From contig CAZYWA010000040.1 in NCBI GenBank assembly GCA_964650975.1, positions 1 through 25,723 of the forward strand: a stretch of 25,723 nucleotides of DNA, in the 5' to 3' direction. The DNA is from CAZYWA01 sp964650975 [NCBI: uncultured bacterium]. GTDB lineage: Bacteria > JADJOY01. Of this stretch, positions 7,850 to 15,777 are shown piece by piece (within the stretch, counting starts at the first letter, position 1; each line of letters opens with the position of its first letter). Under the pieces are notes generated by a model, which did not search any database, was not told where the DNA came from, and worked only from the letters and a program-made list of their open reading frames with translations. A program made the translations under genes and the position numbers.

Positions 7850-8367
7850 GCTTCTTGGATTGGCTGGGCTACAGGTTCCAGGAGCGGATGATGGGCACGT
7901 GGCGGAAACGCGGCGCTTCCGCGGACACGGCCTACCGCTTCGATCTGGTATCGATCGCGCCGAGCTTCGGCTCGCTGGCGCGCGATCAGCTCCTCTACCT
8001 CGACGGCACGCTGACGCTCGGTGGGCTGGCCGAGAAGGTGCACGCCACGGGCACGCTGCGCTTCACGCCGTGGTTCCGCCGGCGGCTCGAGTACGAGCTC
8101 GATTGCGTGGGCGACGATGGCAAGCCGTACCACGTGTCCGGCCTCAAGACGATCCGCCATCTGAATCCGTTCAAGACCTGGACCACGCTTCCCAGCAAGA
8201 TCACCGACGCCGCCGGAAACGTGGTGGGCGAAGGAATCGCGCGCTTCCCGGCGTCGGAATTCTTTCCGCTCTTCTTCTCGTTCCGGATCACCCGTGGCAC
8301 CAGCGCTCCGGCGCGGCCGTCTCCGGCCGCCGCGGTGGGCCACGCGCCGGCCGCTTCCGCCGCGTGA
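7846..8367 (+). CDS. Conserved-looking protein of unknown function in FadR/GMC operon
   Basis: 173 aa. ATG overlaps the regulator stop by 4 bp and has GGAGGA 6 nt upstream. No signal peptide or membrane helix. The sequence alternates hydrophobic and polar residues in a beta-rich pattern (DQLLYLDGTLTLGGLAEKVHATGTLRFTPWFRRRLEYELDCVGDDGKPYHVSGLKTI), with a basic, aromatic N-terminus that could sit at a membrane face, and an Ala/Pro-rich tail. A lipocalin-like or lipid-binding barrel would suit the shape and the operon, but this is a guess. It is co-transcribed between the regulator and the oxidase, so it may present substrate to, or regulate, the oxidase. Confidence 0.7.
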   Translation: MSFLDWLGYRFQERMMGTWRKRGASADTAYRFDLVSIAPSFGSLARDQLLYLDGTLTLGGLAEKVHATGTLRFTPWFRRRLEYELDCVGDDGKPYHVSGLKTIRHLNPFKTWTTLPSKITDAAGNVVGEGIARFPASEFFPLFFSFRITRGTSAPARPSPAAAVGHAPAASAA

Positions 8368-8386
8368 CACGGCCCGGCTCCGCGCT

Positions 8387-10315
8387 TTGAAGCCGGTCAT
8401 TTCTCTCGAGCGCGCCTTTGGTGCGCGCACGCGCCGCATTCTCGATGCGTTGGGTGCCGCGGTGCTGCCGCCTGGCGCGATCGTGCCGGGTGCCGGCGAG
8501 GCCACCTATCGACGGCTGGCCGAGAAGGTGCTTTCGGGCGGCGGCCGGCCCGCCATGCGTGTCTACTCGACGTTGCTGTGGTCGCTCGAGATCGGCGCGG
8601 TGCTCGCTACCGGCCGGGCGTTCTCGGCGCTCGCGCCGGCGGCGCGCGAGGCGCTGCTCGAACGCTGGTGCCGCGCCGGGTTGCTGCGCCGCTCGCTCGC
8701 GGCGGCCGTGACGACCCCGCTCAAGTACGCGCATTTCGACGACCCCGAGATTCAAACGCTCTACGGCTGCCGCTACGACAAGTCCGCTCCCGCGGAGCCG
8801 CCGCAAGGGTGGATGCGGCAAGTGACGCGCGGCGCGGACGTGCCGGCCGGCGAGGTGATCGAGTGCGACGTCGTGGTCGCCGGCACCGGCGCCGGCGGAG
8901 CCGTGGTCGCGAAGGAGCTGGCCGAGCAAGGGCTCGCGGTCGCGATCCTCGAAGAGGGCAGTTTCTTGAACCGCCAGGATTTCGCGCGCGGCTCGATCCT
9001 CGAGATGCAGACCAAGCTCTACCGCCACGGCGGCGCGATGTTCACGCTCGGGAATGCTTTCATCGAGATTCCCGCGGGGCGTCTGGTGGGCGGATCGACG
9101 GCGGTCAACACCGCCACCTGCTGGCGCACGCCCGAGTGGGTGCTCGAGCAGTGGAGCCGCGAGCTGGGTCTCGTCGATCTCGCGGCCGACCGCATGGCGC
9201 CGCATTTCGACCGGGTGTGGAACCAGCTCGAGGTGTGCTTCTCGAATCCCAAGGCGATCGGCGCGCAAGCGGAGATCGTGGCGCGCGGGTGCGACAAGCT
9301 CGGCTACACGCACCAGCCCACGTGGCGAAACGCGAAGGATTGCGACGGCCAGGGGGTTTGCGACTGGGGTTGCCCGACGGACGCGAAGCGCTCGACGAAC
9401 CTCTCGTACATCCCCTGGGCGCTCAAGAGCCACGCGAGCCTCTTCACCGAGTCGCGCGCGGACCGCGTGTGGGTCGAGAACGGGCGCGCGGCGGGCCTCG
9501 AAGTGGTGAGCACCGCGACCAAGCAGCGCTGGCGGATCCGCGCGCGCGCCACCGTGCTCGCGGGCGGATCGATCCCGACGCCGGTCCTGCTTCAGCGGCA
9601 AGGGCTTGCGAACTCGAGCGGGCAGGTGGGCCGCAATCTCACCGTGCATCCCGCGAGCGCCATCTCGGCCCTCATGAACGAGCGCGTCGAGCCCTACAAC
9701 CACGTACCGCAGGGTTACGCCGTGACGCAGTTCGTGCGCGAGGGCATTCTGATTCTCGGGGCCCTCGCGCCGATCGACGCCGGCGCCGCGTATTTCCTGA
9801 ATCAGGGTCGCGGCTACGTCGATCTCATGGACGGTTACGCGAACGTCGCGAGCCTGGGCGTCATGGTCGAGGATCACGCGCGCGGCCGCGTCACTCCGGG
9901 TCCCGGTGGCTTTCCGATCATCCGCTATCGCATGGCCAAGAAAGACGTGGCGCAGCTGCAGCGCGGCATGACCGAAGCGGGGCGCGTCTATCTCGCGGCC
10001 GGCGCCACCAAGCTCATGCCCGCGGTGCTCGGCCATCCGCTGCTGGAAGGCGAGAAGGGCCTCGAGGAGTTCGCGCGAGCGCGGATCGGCGCGCACCAAT
10101 TCATGATGATCGGATTCCATCCGCTCGGCACGTGTCGCATGGGCGTCGATCGCGCGACGAGCGTCGTGGGCCCGAGCCACGAGTCGCACGACGTTCCGGG
10201 TCTCTTCATCGTCGACGGCTCGGTGGTGCCGAGCCCGCCCGGCGTGAACCCTCAGATCACGATCATGGCGCTCGCCACCCGCGCCGCGGGCGAGATCCGT
10301 CGTCAGCTCGCGTAG
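8387..10315 (+). CDS. GMC-family FAD oxidoreductase (long-chain alcohol/sterol oxidase-like)
   Basis: About 642 aa. The start is uncertain: a TTG at 8387 lies 19 bp after the previous stop; an in-frame GTG at 8294 would overlap that gene by 74 bp. Counting from 8387, residues 1-155 are a helical N-terminal region, then a Rossmann FAD site (CDVVVAGTGAGGAVVAKELA, glycines at 166-171, acidic end of strand 2 LEEGSF), the GMC stretch GRLVGGSTAVNTATCWRTP, a Cys-rich CDWGCPTDAKRS, and a GMC C-terminal domain with HPLGTCRMG and DGSVVPSPPGVNPQITIMALA. The catalytic His/Asn pair of GMC enzymes maps to HPLGTCRMG and PGVNPQ. An N-terminal helical extension is typical of membrane-associated fatty-alcohol oxidases, and the FadR-like regulator agrees with a lipid substrate. 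Confidence 0.85.
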   Translation: MKPVISLERAFGARTRRILDALGAAVLPPGAIVPGAGEATYRRLAEKVLSGGGRPAMRVYSTLLWSLEIGAVLATGRAFSALAPAAREALLERWCRAGLLRRSLAAAVTTPLKYAHFDDPEIQTLYGCRYDKSAPAEPPQGWMRQVTRGADVPAGEVIECDVVVAGTGAGGAVVAKELAEQGLAVAILEEGSFLNRQDFARGSILEMQTKLYRHGGAMFTLGNAFIEIPAGRLVGGSTAVNTATCWRTPEWVLEQWSRELGLVDLAADRMAPHFDRVWNQLEVCFSNPKAIGAQAEIVARGCDKLGYTHQPTWRNAKDCDGQGVCDWGCPTDAKRSTNLSYIPWALKSHASLFTESRADRVWVENGRAAGLEVVSTATKQRWRIRARATVLAGGSIPTPVLLQRQGLANSSGQVGRNLTVHPASAISALMNERVEPYNHVPQGYAVTQFVREGILILGALAPIDAGAAYFLNQGRGYVDLMDGYANVASLGVMVEDHARGRVTPGPGGFPIIRYRMAKKDVAQLQRGMTEAGRVYLAAGATKLMPAVLGHPLLEGEKGLEEFARARIGAHQFMMIGFHPLGTCRMGVDRATSVVGPSHESHDVPGLFIVDGSVVPSPPGVNPQITIMALATRAAGEIRRQLA

Positions 10316-10335
10316 CGTTCGATGACGCGATCGAG

Positions 10336-10365
10336 CGCTGCGGCTGCGAGGGACCGCAGCCCTCC
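10336..10365 (+). repeat. 30-nt hairpin element, copy 1
   Basis: Order: CGCT, GC, arm GGCTGC, loop GAGGGACC, arm GCAGCC, CTCC. Starts 20 bp after the GMC gene stop. With copy 2 it forms a larger inverted repeat of about 35 bp arms (3 mismatches) separated by 30 bp between two convergent genes. Confidence 0.85.
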
Positions 10366-10395
10366 AAGAACGGATCGAGTCGGCGCGAGGCAGTC

Positions 10396-10425
10396 GGAGG
10401 GATGCGGTCCCTCGCGTCCGCAGCG
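10396..10425 (-). repeat. 30-nt hairpin element, copy 2 (inverted)
   Basis: Order on the plus strand: GGAG, arm GGATGC, loop GGTCCCTC, arm GCGTCC, GCAGCG. The arms pair with one G-T wobble; the arm differs from copy 1. Lies 11 bp past the histidine-kinase stop, in the same orientation relative to that gene as copy 1 is to the GMC gene. Confidence 0.85.
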
Positions 10426-10436
10426 CTCGATCTGAA

Positions 10437-12308
10437 TCAGCTCGCGAGACGAGCGCGATGGGCCGCGAGCACTTCCGTGGTGCGCTCGCTGGGATCGCCG
10501 GCGGTTTCCACTTCCAGCGCGTTCGCGGTGGTCACCGCGGCGCTCGGCAGGAACACGCGGAACGTGGTGCCGGCGCCCAGGATGCTCTCGACCTGGAGCG
10601 CGCCGTGGTGGCCGCGCACGATCCCGAGGAGCGCAGAGAGCCCGAGCCCGCGGCCGTTCGCCTTGGTGGTGAAGAACGGGTCGAAGATGTGCTCGAGAGT
10701 CGCGACGTCCATGCCGCAACCGTCATCGCTCACCTCGATCACCGCGTAGGTGCCGGCCGGCAGCGGGTCGCGCAGGTAGCTACCGGGAAGCTGTCCCCCG
10801 ATGAACTCGAACGAGCGGGTGCGAATGCGCACCGTGCCAGTCTGGCCGGCGCCGATCGCCTCGCCGGCGTTGGTGATCAAGTTCATCACCACCTGCCGCA
10901 TCTGGCCGAGGTCGGCGCGCACTTCCGGAAGATGGGGCGCCAGCTCGGCGTCGATCGTCACTCCGCCCGGCACCGCCGTGTCGAGGAGCTGCGCCATGTC
11001 CGCCACCAGCGAGGTGAGGTCGGTGGGCTCGGTGTGCGGGCGGCGCTCGCCGGCATAGGCGAGCAGCTGGCCGATGAATTGCCCGGCGTGGTGCGTGGCG
11101 AGCTCGATGCGCCGGACGCGCTCGTGGCGCGGGTCGCCTGGCGCGATCTGCTTGAGCAAGAGTGCGGTGTTGCCGCCGATCGTGGTGAGCAGGTTGTTGA
11201 AATCGTGCGCGATGCGGCTGGTGAGCACACCCAGGCTCTCGAGCTTCTGCGCCTGCCGGATCTGCTCCTCGAACGCGGCCTGCTGCTCCGCCGCGCGGCG
11301 CGCGCGGGTCACGTCCTCGACCAGCGCCTCGGCGCCGTAGATCGCGCGACCCTGCCCGCCGCGTAGCGGCGCCAGCCGGAGCTCGATCACGCGCGTGCTG
11401 CCGTCGAGGGCGCGCAGCTCGGTCTCGCCGCTCAACACCCGGCCGCTCGCGAGGCAGCGCTGGAAGAGATCGGCGATGCCGGCCGCCCGGAGGCGTCCGT
11501 CGGCGAGCACGTTGGCGAGCGGCTCGTCGTGGCTCATCGCGAGCACCGCCTTGAGGCTGCGGTTCGCGACCAGCACCTGGCCTTGCTTGTCGCACGCCAG
11601 GATTCCGAGCGGCGAGCTTTCGGCGAGAGCGCGGTAGCGCGCCTCGCTCTGTCCCAGGTCCGCGAGCGCCGCATCCTTGAGCGACTCGTGAAGCAGCGTG
11701 ATGAACGCGAGCCACACCACCACCACGAAGGTGACGCGGAACTTCGCGGCCGCCACGAACGCCGGATCGGCTTGCACCGGAAAGTGGACGCCGGCCGCGG
11801 CCATGCGCGAGACGGCCAGCAGGCACACGCAGGTGAGCGCGGTCCACACCAGCGCGGAACGCGGTCCGGCGATCAGCACCGCGAGCGCCGGCACCAGCGG
11901 CAGGAACACCAGGGCGCCGACGAACCCGCCGCCGCTCAGCGCGGTGGTGCCCATGGAGATCGCGAACATCAGCCCGGCGATCGCGTTCCCCACCAGCCCC
12001 AGCGAGGCGGTGCGCTTGAGCAGCACCGGGAGCAGCGCGATCACCGGGATCAGCGCTGCCGCGAGTCGCGGGAAGACCGGCGTGCCGAGGATCGTTTCCT
12101 CGGTCGCCGACCACGCGACTCCGAAGATGCCCGCCGCGACGATGGTGACCGCGAGCCGCGCGCGCCGCAGTGCGTCCGGCCCCTGCGTCTTGATACGCTC
12201 CGGAACGAACGCGTCGATGGCGCGCAGCCACTCCGAGGCACGCAACGACCCCAGGCTCGCGATACGACGCAAGCGCTGTTTGGGGAGCGTCCGCTGCTCT
12301 TCGGCCAC
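10437..12308 (-). CDS. Membrane PAS sensor histidine kinase, orphan
   Basis: About 623 aa from a GTG at 12308; the frame is open back to a TTG at 12425, with a GTG at 12389, so the N-terminus is uncertain. About six hydrophobic helices (residues 50-208) form a membrane sensor with short loops. A PAS domain follows (about 220-335: YRALAESSPLGILACDKQGQVLVANRSL), then a coiled linker, an HisKA phospho-acceptor with His368 in SRIAHDFNNLLTTI (the HDFNN subtype typical of hybrid-type kinases), and an HATPase domain with N box MNLITNAGEAI, G1 DDGCGM, F box FDPFFTTK and G2 GRGLGL. All kinase motifs are present. There is no receiver domain and no response-regulator gene in the window. The gene is divergent from the Smr gene. 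Confidence 0.85.
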   Translation of the reverse strand: MAEEQRTLPKQRLRRIASLGSLRASEWLRAIDAFVPERIKTQGPDALRRARLAVTIVAAGIFGVAWSATEETILGTPVFPRLAAALIPVIALLPVLLKRTASLGLVGNAIAGLMFAISMGTTALSGGGFVGALVFLPLVPALAVLIAGPRSALVWTALTCVCLLAVSRMAAAGVHFPVQADPAFVAAAKFRVTFVVVVWLAFITLLHESLKDAALADLGQSEARYRALAESSPLGILACDKQGQVLVANRSLKAVLAMSHDEPLANVLADGRLRAAGIADLFQRCLASGRVLSGETELRALDGSTRVIELRLAPLRGGQGRAIYGAEALVEDVTRARRAAEQQAAFEEQIRQAQKLESLGVLTSRIAHDFNNLLTTIGGNTALLLKQIAPGDPRHERVRRIELATHHAGQFIGQLLAYAGERRPHTEPTDLTSLVADMAQLLDTAVPGGVTIDAELAPHLPEVRADLGQMRQVVMNLITNAGEAIGAGQTGTVRIRTRSFEFIGGQLPGSYLRDPLPAGTYAVIEVSDDGCGMDVATLEHIFDPFFTTKANGRGLGLSALLGIVRGHHGALQVESILGAGTTFRVFLPSAAVTTANALEVETAGDPSERTTEVLAAHRARLAS

Positions 12309-12487
12309 GCGCGATCTCGACGAGATGCTCAGCCGTTCGCTCGAGGAATCCTTGCGCCGCCCTGTTGCCCCCAGAAGCGGGACCGGCACGCTAGGATGGT
12401 ATTCGTCACCGCGGCACAACCGCAATGTTTTCGTCGCGCGATCGCGACGCGGTGCGCCACGGTTCCACCCTCGATCTAGAGCACTGT

Positions 12488-12838
12488 ATGACGGAAACCG
12501 AAGACGACGCGGAGCGGTTCTCGGATCCAGCTGCGGATGCCGCGGTCACCGTCCCGATCGAGGACTCGATCGACTTGCACGCCTACGCGCCGGAGGAAAT
12601 TCCCGACGTGGTGGGCTCCTACCTCGAAGCGGCCGTCGCGGCGGGCTTCCGGGAGGTACGGATCATCCACGGACGCGGCACGGGGGTGCAGCGGAGGCGC
12701 GTGCAATCGACGCTCGGGCGCCATCCGCTGGTCGAGACGTTCCGCGATGCGCCCGCCGACCGCGGCGGCTGGGGCGCGACGCTCGCTTACCTGATTGTCA
12801 CGAGGGGCTCTTCCAGCCCCCCGCCCCGTCCGGAGTGA
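12488..12838 (+). CDS. Smr-domain protein (small MutS-related, putative nuclease)
   Basis: 116 aa from the ATG at 12488; the frame extends to an ATG at 12425 without better support. It is a stand-alone Smr domain: IDLHAY (28-33), VRIIHGRGTGVQRRRVQSTL (57-76), HPLVETFRDA (79-88), GGWGAT (93-98). Smr domains are RNA/DNA-binding folds, some with endonuclease activity; the LDxH-like and HGxGxG motifs are intact. The first 25 residues are acidic and probably disordered. Function could be in ribosome rescue, RNA decay or DNA repair; context (a kinase on one side, a ribosome-assembly methyltransferase-like gene on the other) does not decide. Confidence 0.85.
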   Translation: MTETEDDAERFSDPAADAAVTVPIEDSIDLHAYAPEEIPDVVGSYLEAAVAAGFREVRIIHGRGTGVQRRRVQSTLGRHPLVETFRDAPADRGGWGATLAYLIVTRGSSSPPPRPE

Positions 12839-12851
12839 ATCCGGCCGGGGC

Positions 12852-12900
12852 CAGTCGGTTCGGGGGATGACGGCGAGTGGGAGCGTCCCCGAACCGACTG
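12852..12900. terminator. Hairpin between convergent genes, possible bidirectional terminator
   Basis: Perfect 14-bp arms, CAGTCGGTTCGGGG (12852-12865) and its complement (12887-12900), close a 21-nt loop between the Smr gene and the convergent Rsm22-like gene. No clear T-tract on either side, so it may act with Rho or protect 3' ends. Confidence 0.55.
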
Positions 12901-12918
12901 ACCGACCCTGCGATTCTC

Positions 12919-14136
12919 TCACCGCGCGAGGCGCCGCGTCGGGCTCGGACGCGCTGCCGAGGTCGCGGGCACCGGATTCGAGAGCTTGAGCAGCTCGCCG
13001 CGCAACACGTGGCCGTGGCCCGCGATCGGGACGCGCACGGTTCGCTCCGGCTCGCAGAGCAGCACCTGCTGCGGCCCCGAGCCGCGCAGCGGATCGCTCA
13101 CCACCCGTCGCAACGTCGCCAACGGCATGGGGGCAGGGTCGGACGGCGCCGCTAGCCAGAGATAGGAGTACTTGAGCCAGCTCCGCTCCGAACCGAGCCC
13201 GCGGGAGAAGAACGCGAACCACTCGCCGGGAACCGCGGTGGGCACCGACGCGTGGCACCAGTCGCGGCCGGTCGCGAGCGGGCATGCGCCGCCGTGCAGG
13301 CACGGCCCCCAGAAGGAGGTGGGCTGCGGCGTCACGGTGCCGCTTTCGAGCAGCTCGTCCCTGAGCCGCGACAGCCGCTGCGAGCTGCCTTTCGACGCCG
13401 GCTCGACCAGCAACAGGCCGCCGCCGCGCGCGGTGCGATCGAGCAACCGCTTCCAGGCATGAAGCGGAGGTGCCGGGCTCTCGTTGAGCGTGTGGCCGAG
13501 CAAGCCCAGAGACCAGCCCTCGGTGGTCACGGCGCCGGCGTCGGTCCACGGGCGCACGTGCAGCTCGATTCGCACGTTCCCGCGCAGCACCGGGACGTGG
13601 TCGATCAGCTCGGCGGCGAGGTCGCGTCCGTGCTCGAGGATGCGCTTCTCCACGTCGAACCAGTGGAGCTCGATCGGGGGCAGCCCGGGGCGGTCCTTGG
13701 CCGGGCGCGCGAAGCGCCGCGCCAGCTCGAGCAGCAGCGCGATCGACGCGGTGCCCGGCCCGGCGCCGAGGTCGGCCACCACCATCCGTCCCACGCGCCG
13801 CGCTTCGGCCAAGGCGGCGTCGACGGCGCCTGGGTACGCCGCCAGCAAATGCGCGAACTTCGCGGTCTGGAGCGGCAGGAAGTAGAGCAAGTACGCGGCG
13901 CGGAACCGCTCGTGCTGGAGGTAGCCACGGGTGCGCGCTCGGCCGCCGGTGCTGGATCGCTCGACGGTCAGCCGCTCCGAGAGCTCGCGCACCGCTCGTA
14001 CCTGGAAGACCGCATCCTGGCGGGTGAACGGCTTGTCGCGCCATGCCTCGCGCGGGCTCAAGCGCCGCTTCACGTGGCGCGGCACCGCGTCGTCGAAGAA
14101 CCACGACCAGTGCGGCTCGAGATCGGCGATCGGCAT
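12919..14136 (-). CDS. Rsm22/METTL17-like small-ribosomal-subunit assembly factor (methyltransferase fold)
   Basis: 405 aa from the ATG at 14136. The N-terminal helical region contains the family stretch RAAYLLYFLPLQTAKFAHLL (79-98). A class I SAM-binding fold starts with VVADLGAGPGTAS (119-131). The C-terminal half has Cys279-x5-Cys285-x8-Cys294 in the context GPCLHGGACPLATGRDWCHASV, and a further Cys361 after LRGSGPQQVLL. This four-Cys layout and the CPL...DWCH context are those of the Rsm22/METTL17 family, whose mitochondrial members bind a 4Fe-4S cluster and assist small-subunit assembly. Bacterial members are usually annotated only as rRNA methyltransferases. It is divergent from the lipoprotein operon, with 142 bp between. 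Confidence 0.8.
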   Translation of the reverse strand: MPIADLEPHWSWFFDDAVPRHVKRRLSPREAWRDKPFTRQDAVFQVRAVRELSERLTVERSSTGGRARTRGYLQHERFRAAYLLYFLPLQTAKFAHLLAAYPGAVDAALAEARRVGRMVVADLGAGPGTASIALLLELARRFARPAKDRPGLPPIELHWFDVEKRILEHGRDLAAELIDHVPVLRGNVRIELHVRPWTDAGAVTTEGWSLGLLGHTLNESPAPPLHAWKRLLDRTARGGGLLLVEPASKGSSQRLSRLRDELLESGTVTPQPTSFWGPCLHGGACPLATGRDWCHASVPTAVPGEWFAFFSRGLGSERSWLKYSYLWLAAPSDPAPMPLATLRRVVSDPLRGSGPQQVLLCEPERTVRVPIAGHGHVLRGELLKLSNPVPATSAARPSPTRRLAR

Positions 14137-14202
14137 GCTGGCGCAGGGTAGACGATTTGCGCGGCGGCTCCATGCACCCGCGCCGCGACGCCCGTGCACG
14201 CC

Positions 14203-14232
14203 TTGACTCTCGGAAGCGGTGCGGGGTAGAGC
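14203..14232 (+). promoter_or_regulatory. Sigma-70-like promoter candidate of lipoprotein operon
   Basis: TTGACT (14203-14208), an 18-nt spacer and TAGAGC (14227-14232) lie 47 bp upstream of the 14279 start. The -35 is near consensus, the -10 weak. It is the only such match noticed in the 142-bp divergent gap. Confidence 0.4.
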
Positions 14233-14278
14233 AGCGCTCAGAAGCGGCTCGAAACCACTCACGATCGGAGACGGGATC

Positions 14279-15004
14279 ATGGATCGACACACGGTTCGCA
14301 AGGCCGGCGCGGCGTTCGCGTTCGTCACGATGCTGGGCGGCTGCTCGGCGATGCAGCCCTCCGACGAGGGAACGGTCTCGAAGAGCGCCGACGTCGATCT
14401 CCAGCCGATCCCCAAGGTCGCGCCGCCGCACGCCGGCAAGAAGGTCGCCGCCGTGGCGTTCGTGAACCGGTCGATCTCGCAGTACGCGTTCCTGGGCGAC
14501 TCGGCGCCCGACTTCCTGGCGGAGTTCCTGCGGGAAGCGGGCTTCCGCGTGGTCGAAGGCACCGGCTCGCAGCTCTCGGCCGTGAACAAGGAGCTCGAGT
14601 ACAACACCTCGGGCTTGGTCGATCCCGCGACGGCGGCGACCCTCGGCAAGCAGCTCGGCACCGACTACGTGTTCGTGGGCTCGGTGACCGACTACGAAGA
14701 GGTCAAGACCAAGGGCGGCGGCGGGCTCAACCTCATGGGCTACGGGCTCGGCTCCGACAGCGGCGGGATCACCTACAACATCCAGGTGTCCGGCCGGCTG
14801 GTGGACATCCGCACGCGCGAGATCCTCGCCAGCAAGAGCGAGTCGTACAAGAAGACCTTCTCGGTGAAGGGCGGCAACATCGATACGCCGTGGGGTGGCG
14901 CCAACATGGGTCAGGAGACTGAGGTCACGAACCAGACCGGCGGTAAGATCCTCCAGGTGTGCCTCAACCGGCTCATGATCGACATCGTGAATCAGCTCAA
15001 GTGA
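14279..15004 (+). CDS. CsgG/LpoB-like lipoprotein
   Basis: 241 aa from the ATG at 14279 (GGAG 8 nt upstream). Signal peptide ends MLGGC with lipobox Cys22. A linker rich in Pro/Ser leads to an alpha/beta domain: KKVAAVAFVNRSISQYAFLGDSAPDFLAEFLREAGFRVVEG, then LGKQLGTDYVFVGSVTDYEE and SGRLVDIRTREILASKSESYKKT. This is the CsgG/LpoB-type core (nucleotide-binding-like fold, 'FLREAGF' helix, 'G.DYVF.G.V' strand, 'VDIRTREIL' strand). LpoB activates penicillin-binding protein 1B, CsgG is the curli exporter; the absence of a clear barrel-forming insertion favours a periplasmic LpoB- or FlgT-like role. First gene of a six-gene transcription unit; followed within 10 bp by the SNase-like gene. Confidence 0.75.
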   Translation: MDRHTVRKAGAAFAFVTMLGGCSAMQPSDEGTVSKSADVDLQPIPKVAPPHAGKKVAAVAFVNRSISQYAFLGDSAPDFLAEFLREAGFRVVEGTGSQLSAVNKELEYNTSGLVDPATAATLGKQLGTDYVFVGSVTDYEEVKTKGGGGLNLMGYGLGSDSGGITYNIQVSGRLVDIRTREILASKSESYKKTFSVKGGNIDTPWGGANMGQETEVTNQTGGKILQVCLNRLMIDIVNQLK

Positions 15005-15012
15005 GCGCTTCG

Positions 15013-15777
15013 ATGCATCGCTTCGCACTACATGCGTACCGGCTCGGGTTCGCCGCGGCCGTCGTCGCCGCCGCGGCGCTTCCCGCGCGCGCGCAGGTGC
15101 CTTACGGTTCGCAAGGCAACTCGGTCCAGGCCGTGGGGCGTCCGCAGGCCGGCTCGACCTTCAACTCCACCGTGCGCAACGTGATGCCCAACGGCACCCT
15201 CGTGCTCGGCAACGGGCTCACCGTGACGCTGGGCGGAATGTCGCCGTTCGGCGGCGGGGCGTTCGGCTCGCCTGGATTTCAGGGTGATTCCGGCTTCTCC
15301 GGTTACCTGGCGCCGATGGTCGGGCAATCGGTGCGGGTCACCACGCTGCCGATCGGCAGCGACCAGCCCGCGAGCGGTCCGGTGCCGGTACTGATGTACT
15401 CGGGTCCCGGATACGACTCGCTGGTGAACCAGGCGATGGTGCAGCGCGGCCTGGCCCGCTACCAGGGACAGTACTTCCAGGCGGCTCCCGACGTTCGCGA
15501 GCAGATGCGGCAGGCGGAAGTCGACGCCAAGAACCGGAACGCGGGCCTGTGGATGGGACCTGGGACCGGAACCGGGACCGGCGCGACGCCGTTCGAGACG
15601 CTTTCGCCCGAGGCGCAGCGCAAGGCGGTCGCCGAGCACAACAAGCGCGTCGAGGAAGCCCAGAAGAAGGCCGCGGCGGAAGCGCCCAAAGCGCCTCCGG
15701 CACCGGAAGCCGTGCCGGCGCCCGAGGCACCGCGGGCTCCGATCCCGGCGCCGGCGCCCGTGCCACCCGCGCAATGA
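15013..15777 (+). CDS. Exported SNase-like protein with degenerate active site and Pro/Ala-rich tail
   Basis: 254 aa from the ATG at 15013. An in-frame GTG at 15001 overlaps the previous stop as GTGA and is an alternative. Sec signal peptide, cleavage near ARA|Q (27/28). The fold resembles staphylococcal nuclease: beta part STVRNVMPNGTLVLGNGLTVTLGGMSP (51-77) and the typical C-terminal helices LVNQAMVQRGLARYQ...MRQAEVDAKNRNAGLW (about 137-179). The catalytic DGDT and R-x-x-G-I-D segments are replaced by PNGT and GLTVTLGGMSP, so nuclease activity is unlikely. After residue 190 comes a charged helix (AVAEHNKRVEEAQKKAA) and an Ala/Pro tail that may span cell wall. Overlaps the next gene by ATGA. 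Confidence 0.7.
   Translation: MHRFALHAYRLGFAAAVVAAAALPARAQVPYGSQGNSVQAVGRPQAGSTFNSTVRNVMPNGTLVLGNGLTVTLGGMSPFGGGAFGSPGFQGDSGFSGYLAPMVGQSVRVTTLPIGSDQPASGPVPVLMYSGPGYDSLVNQAMVQRGLARYQGQYFQAAPDVREQMRQAEVDAKNRNAGLWMGPGTGTGTGATPFETLSPEAQRKAVAEHNKRVEEAQKKAAAEAPKAPPAPEAVPAPEAPRAPIPAPAPVPPAQ

Noticed and set aside
8288-10189. Long minus-strand frame antisense to the GMC oxidoreductase
   Set aside because: Arg/His/Ala-rich shadow of a clearly recognised gene in a high-GC sequence.
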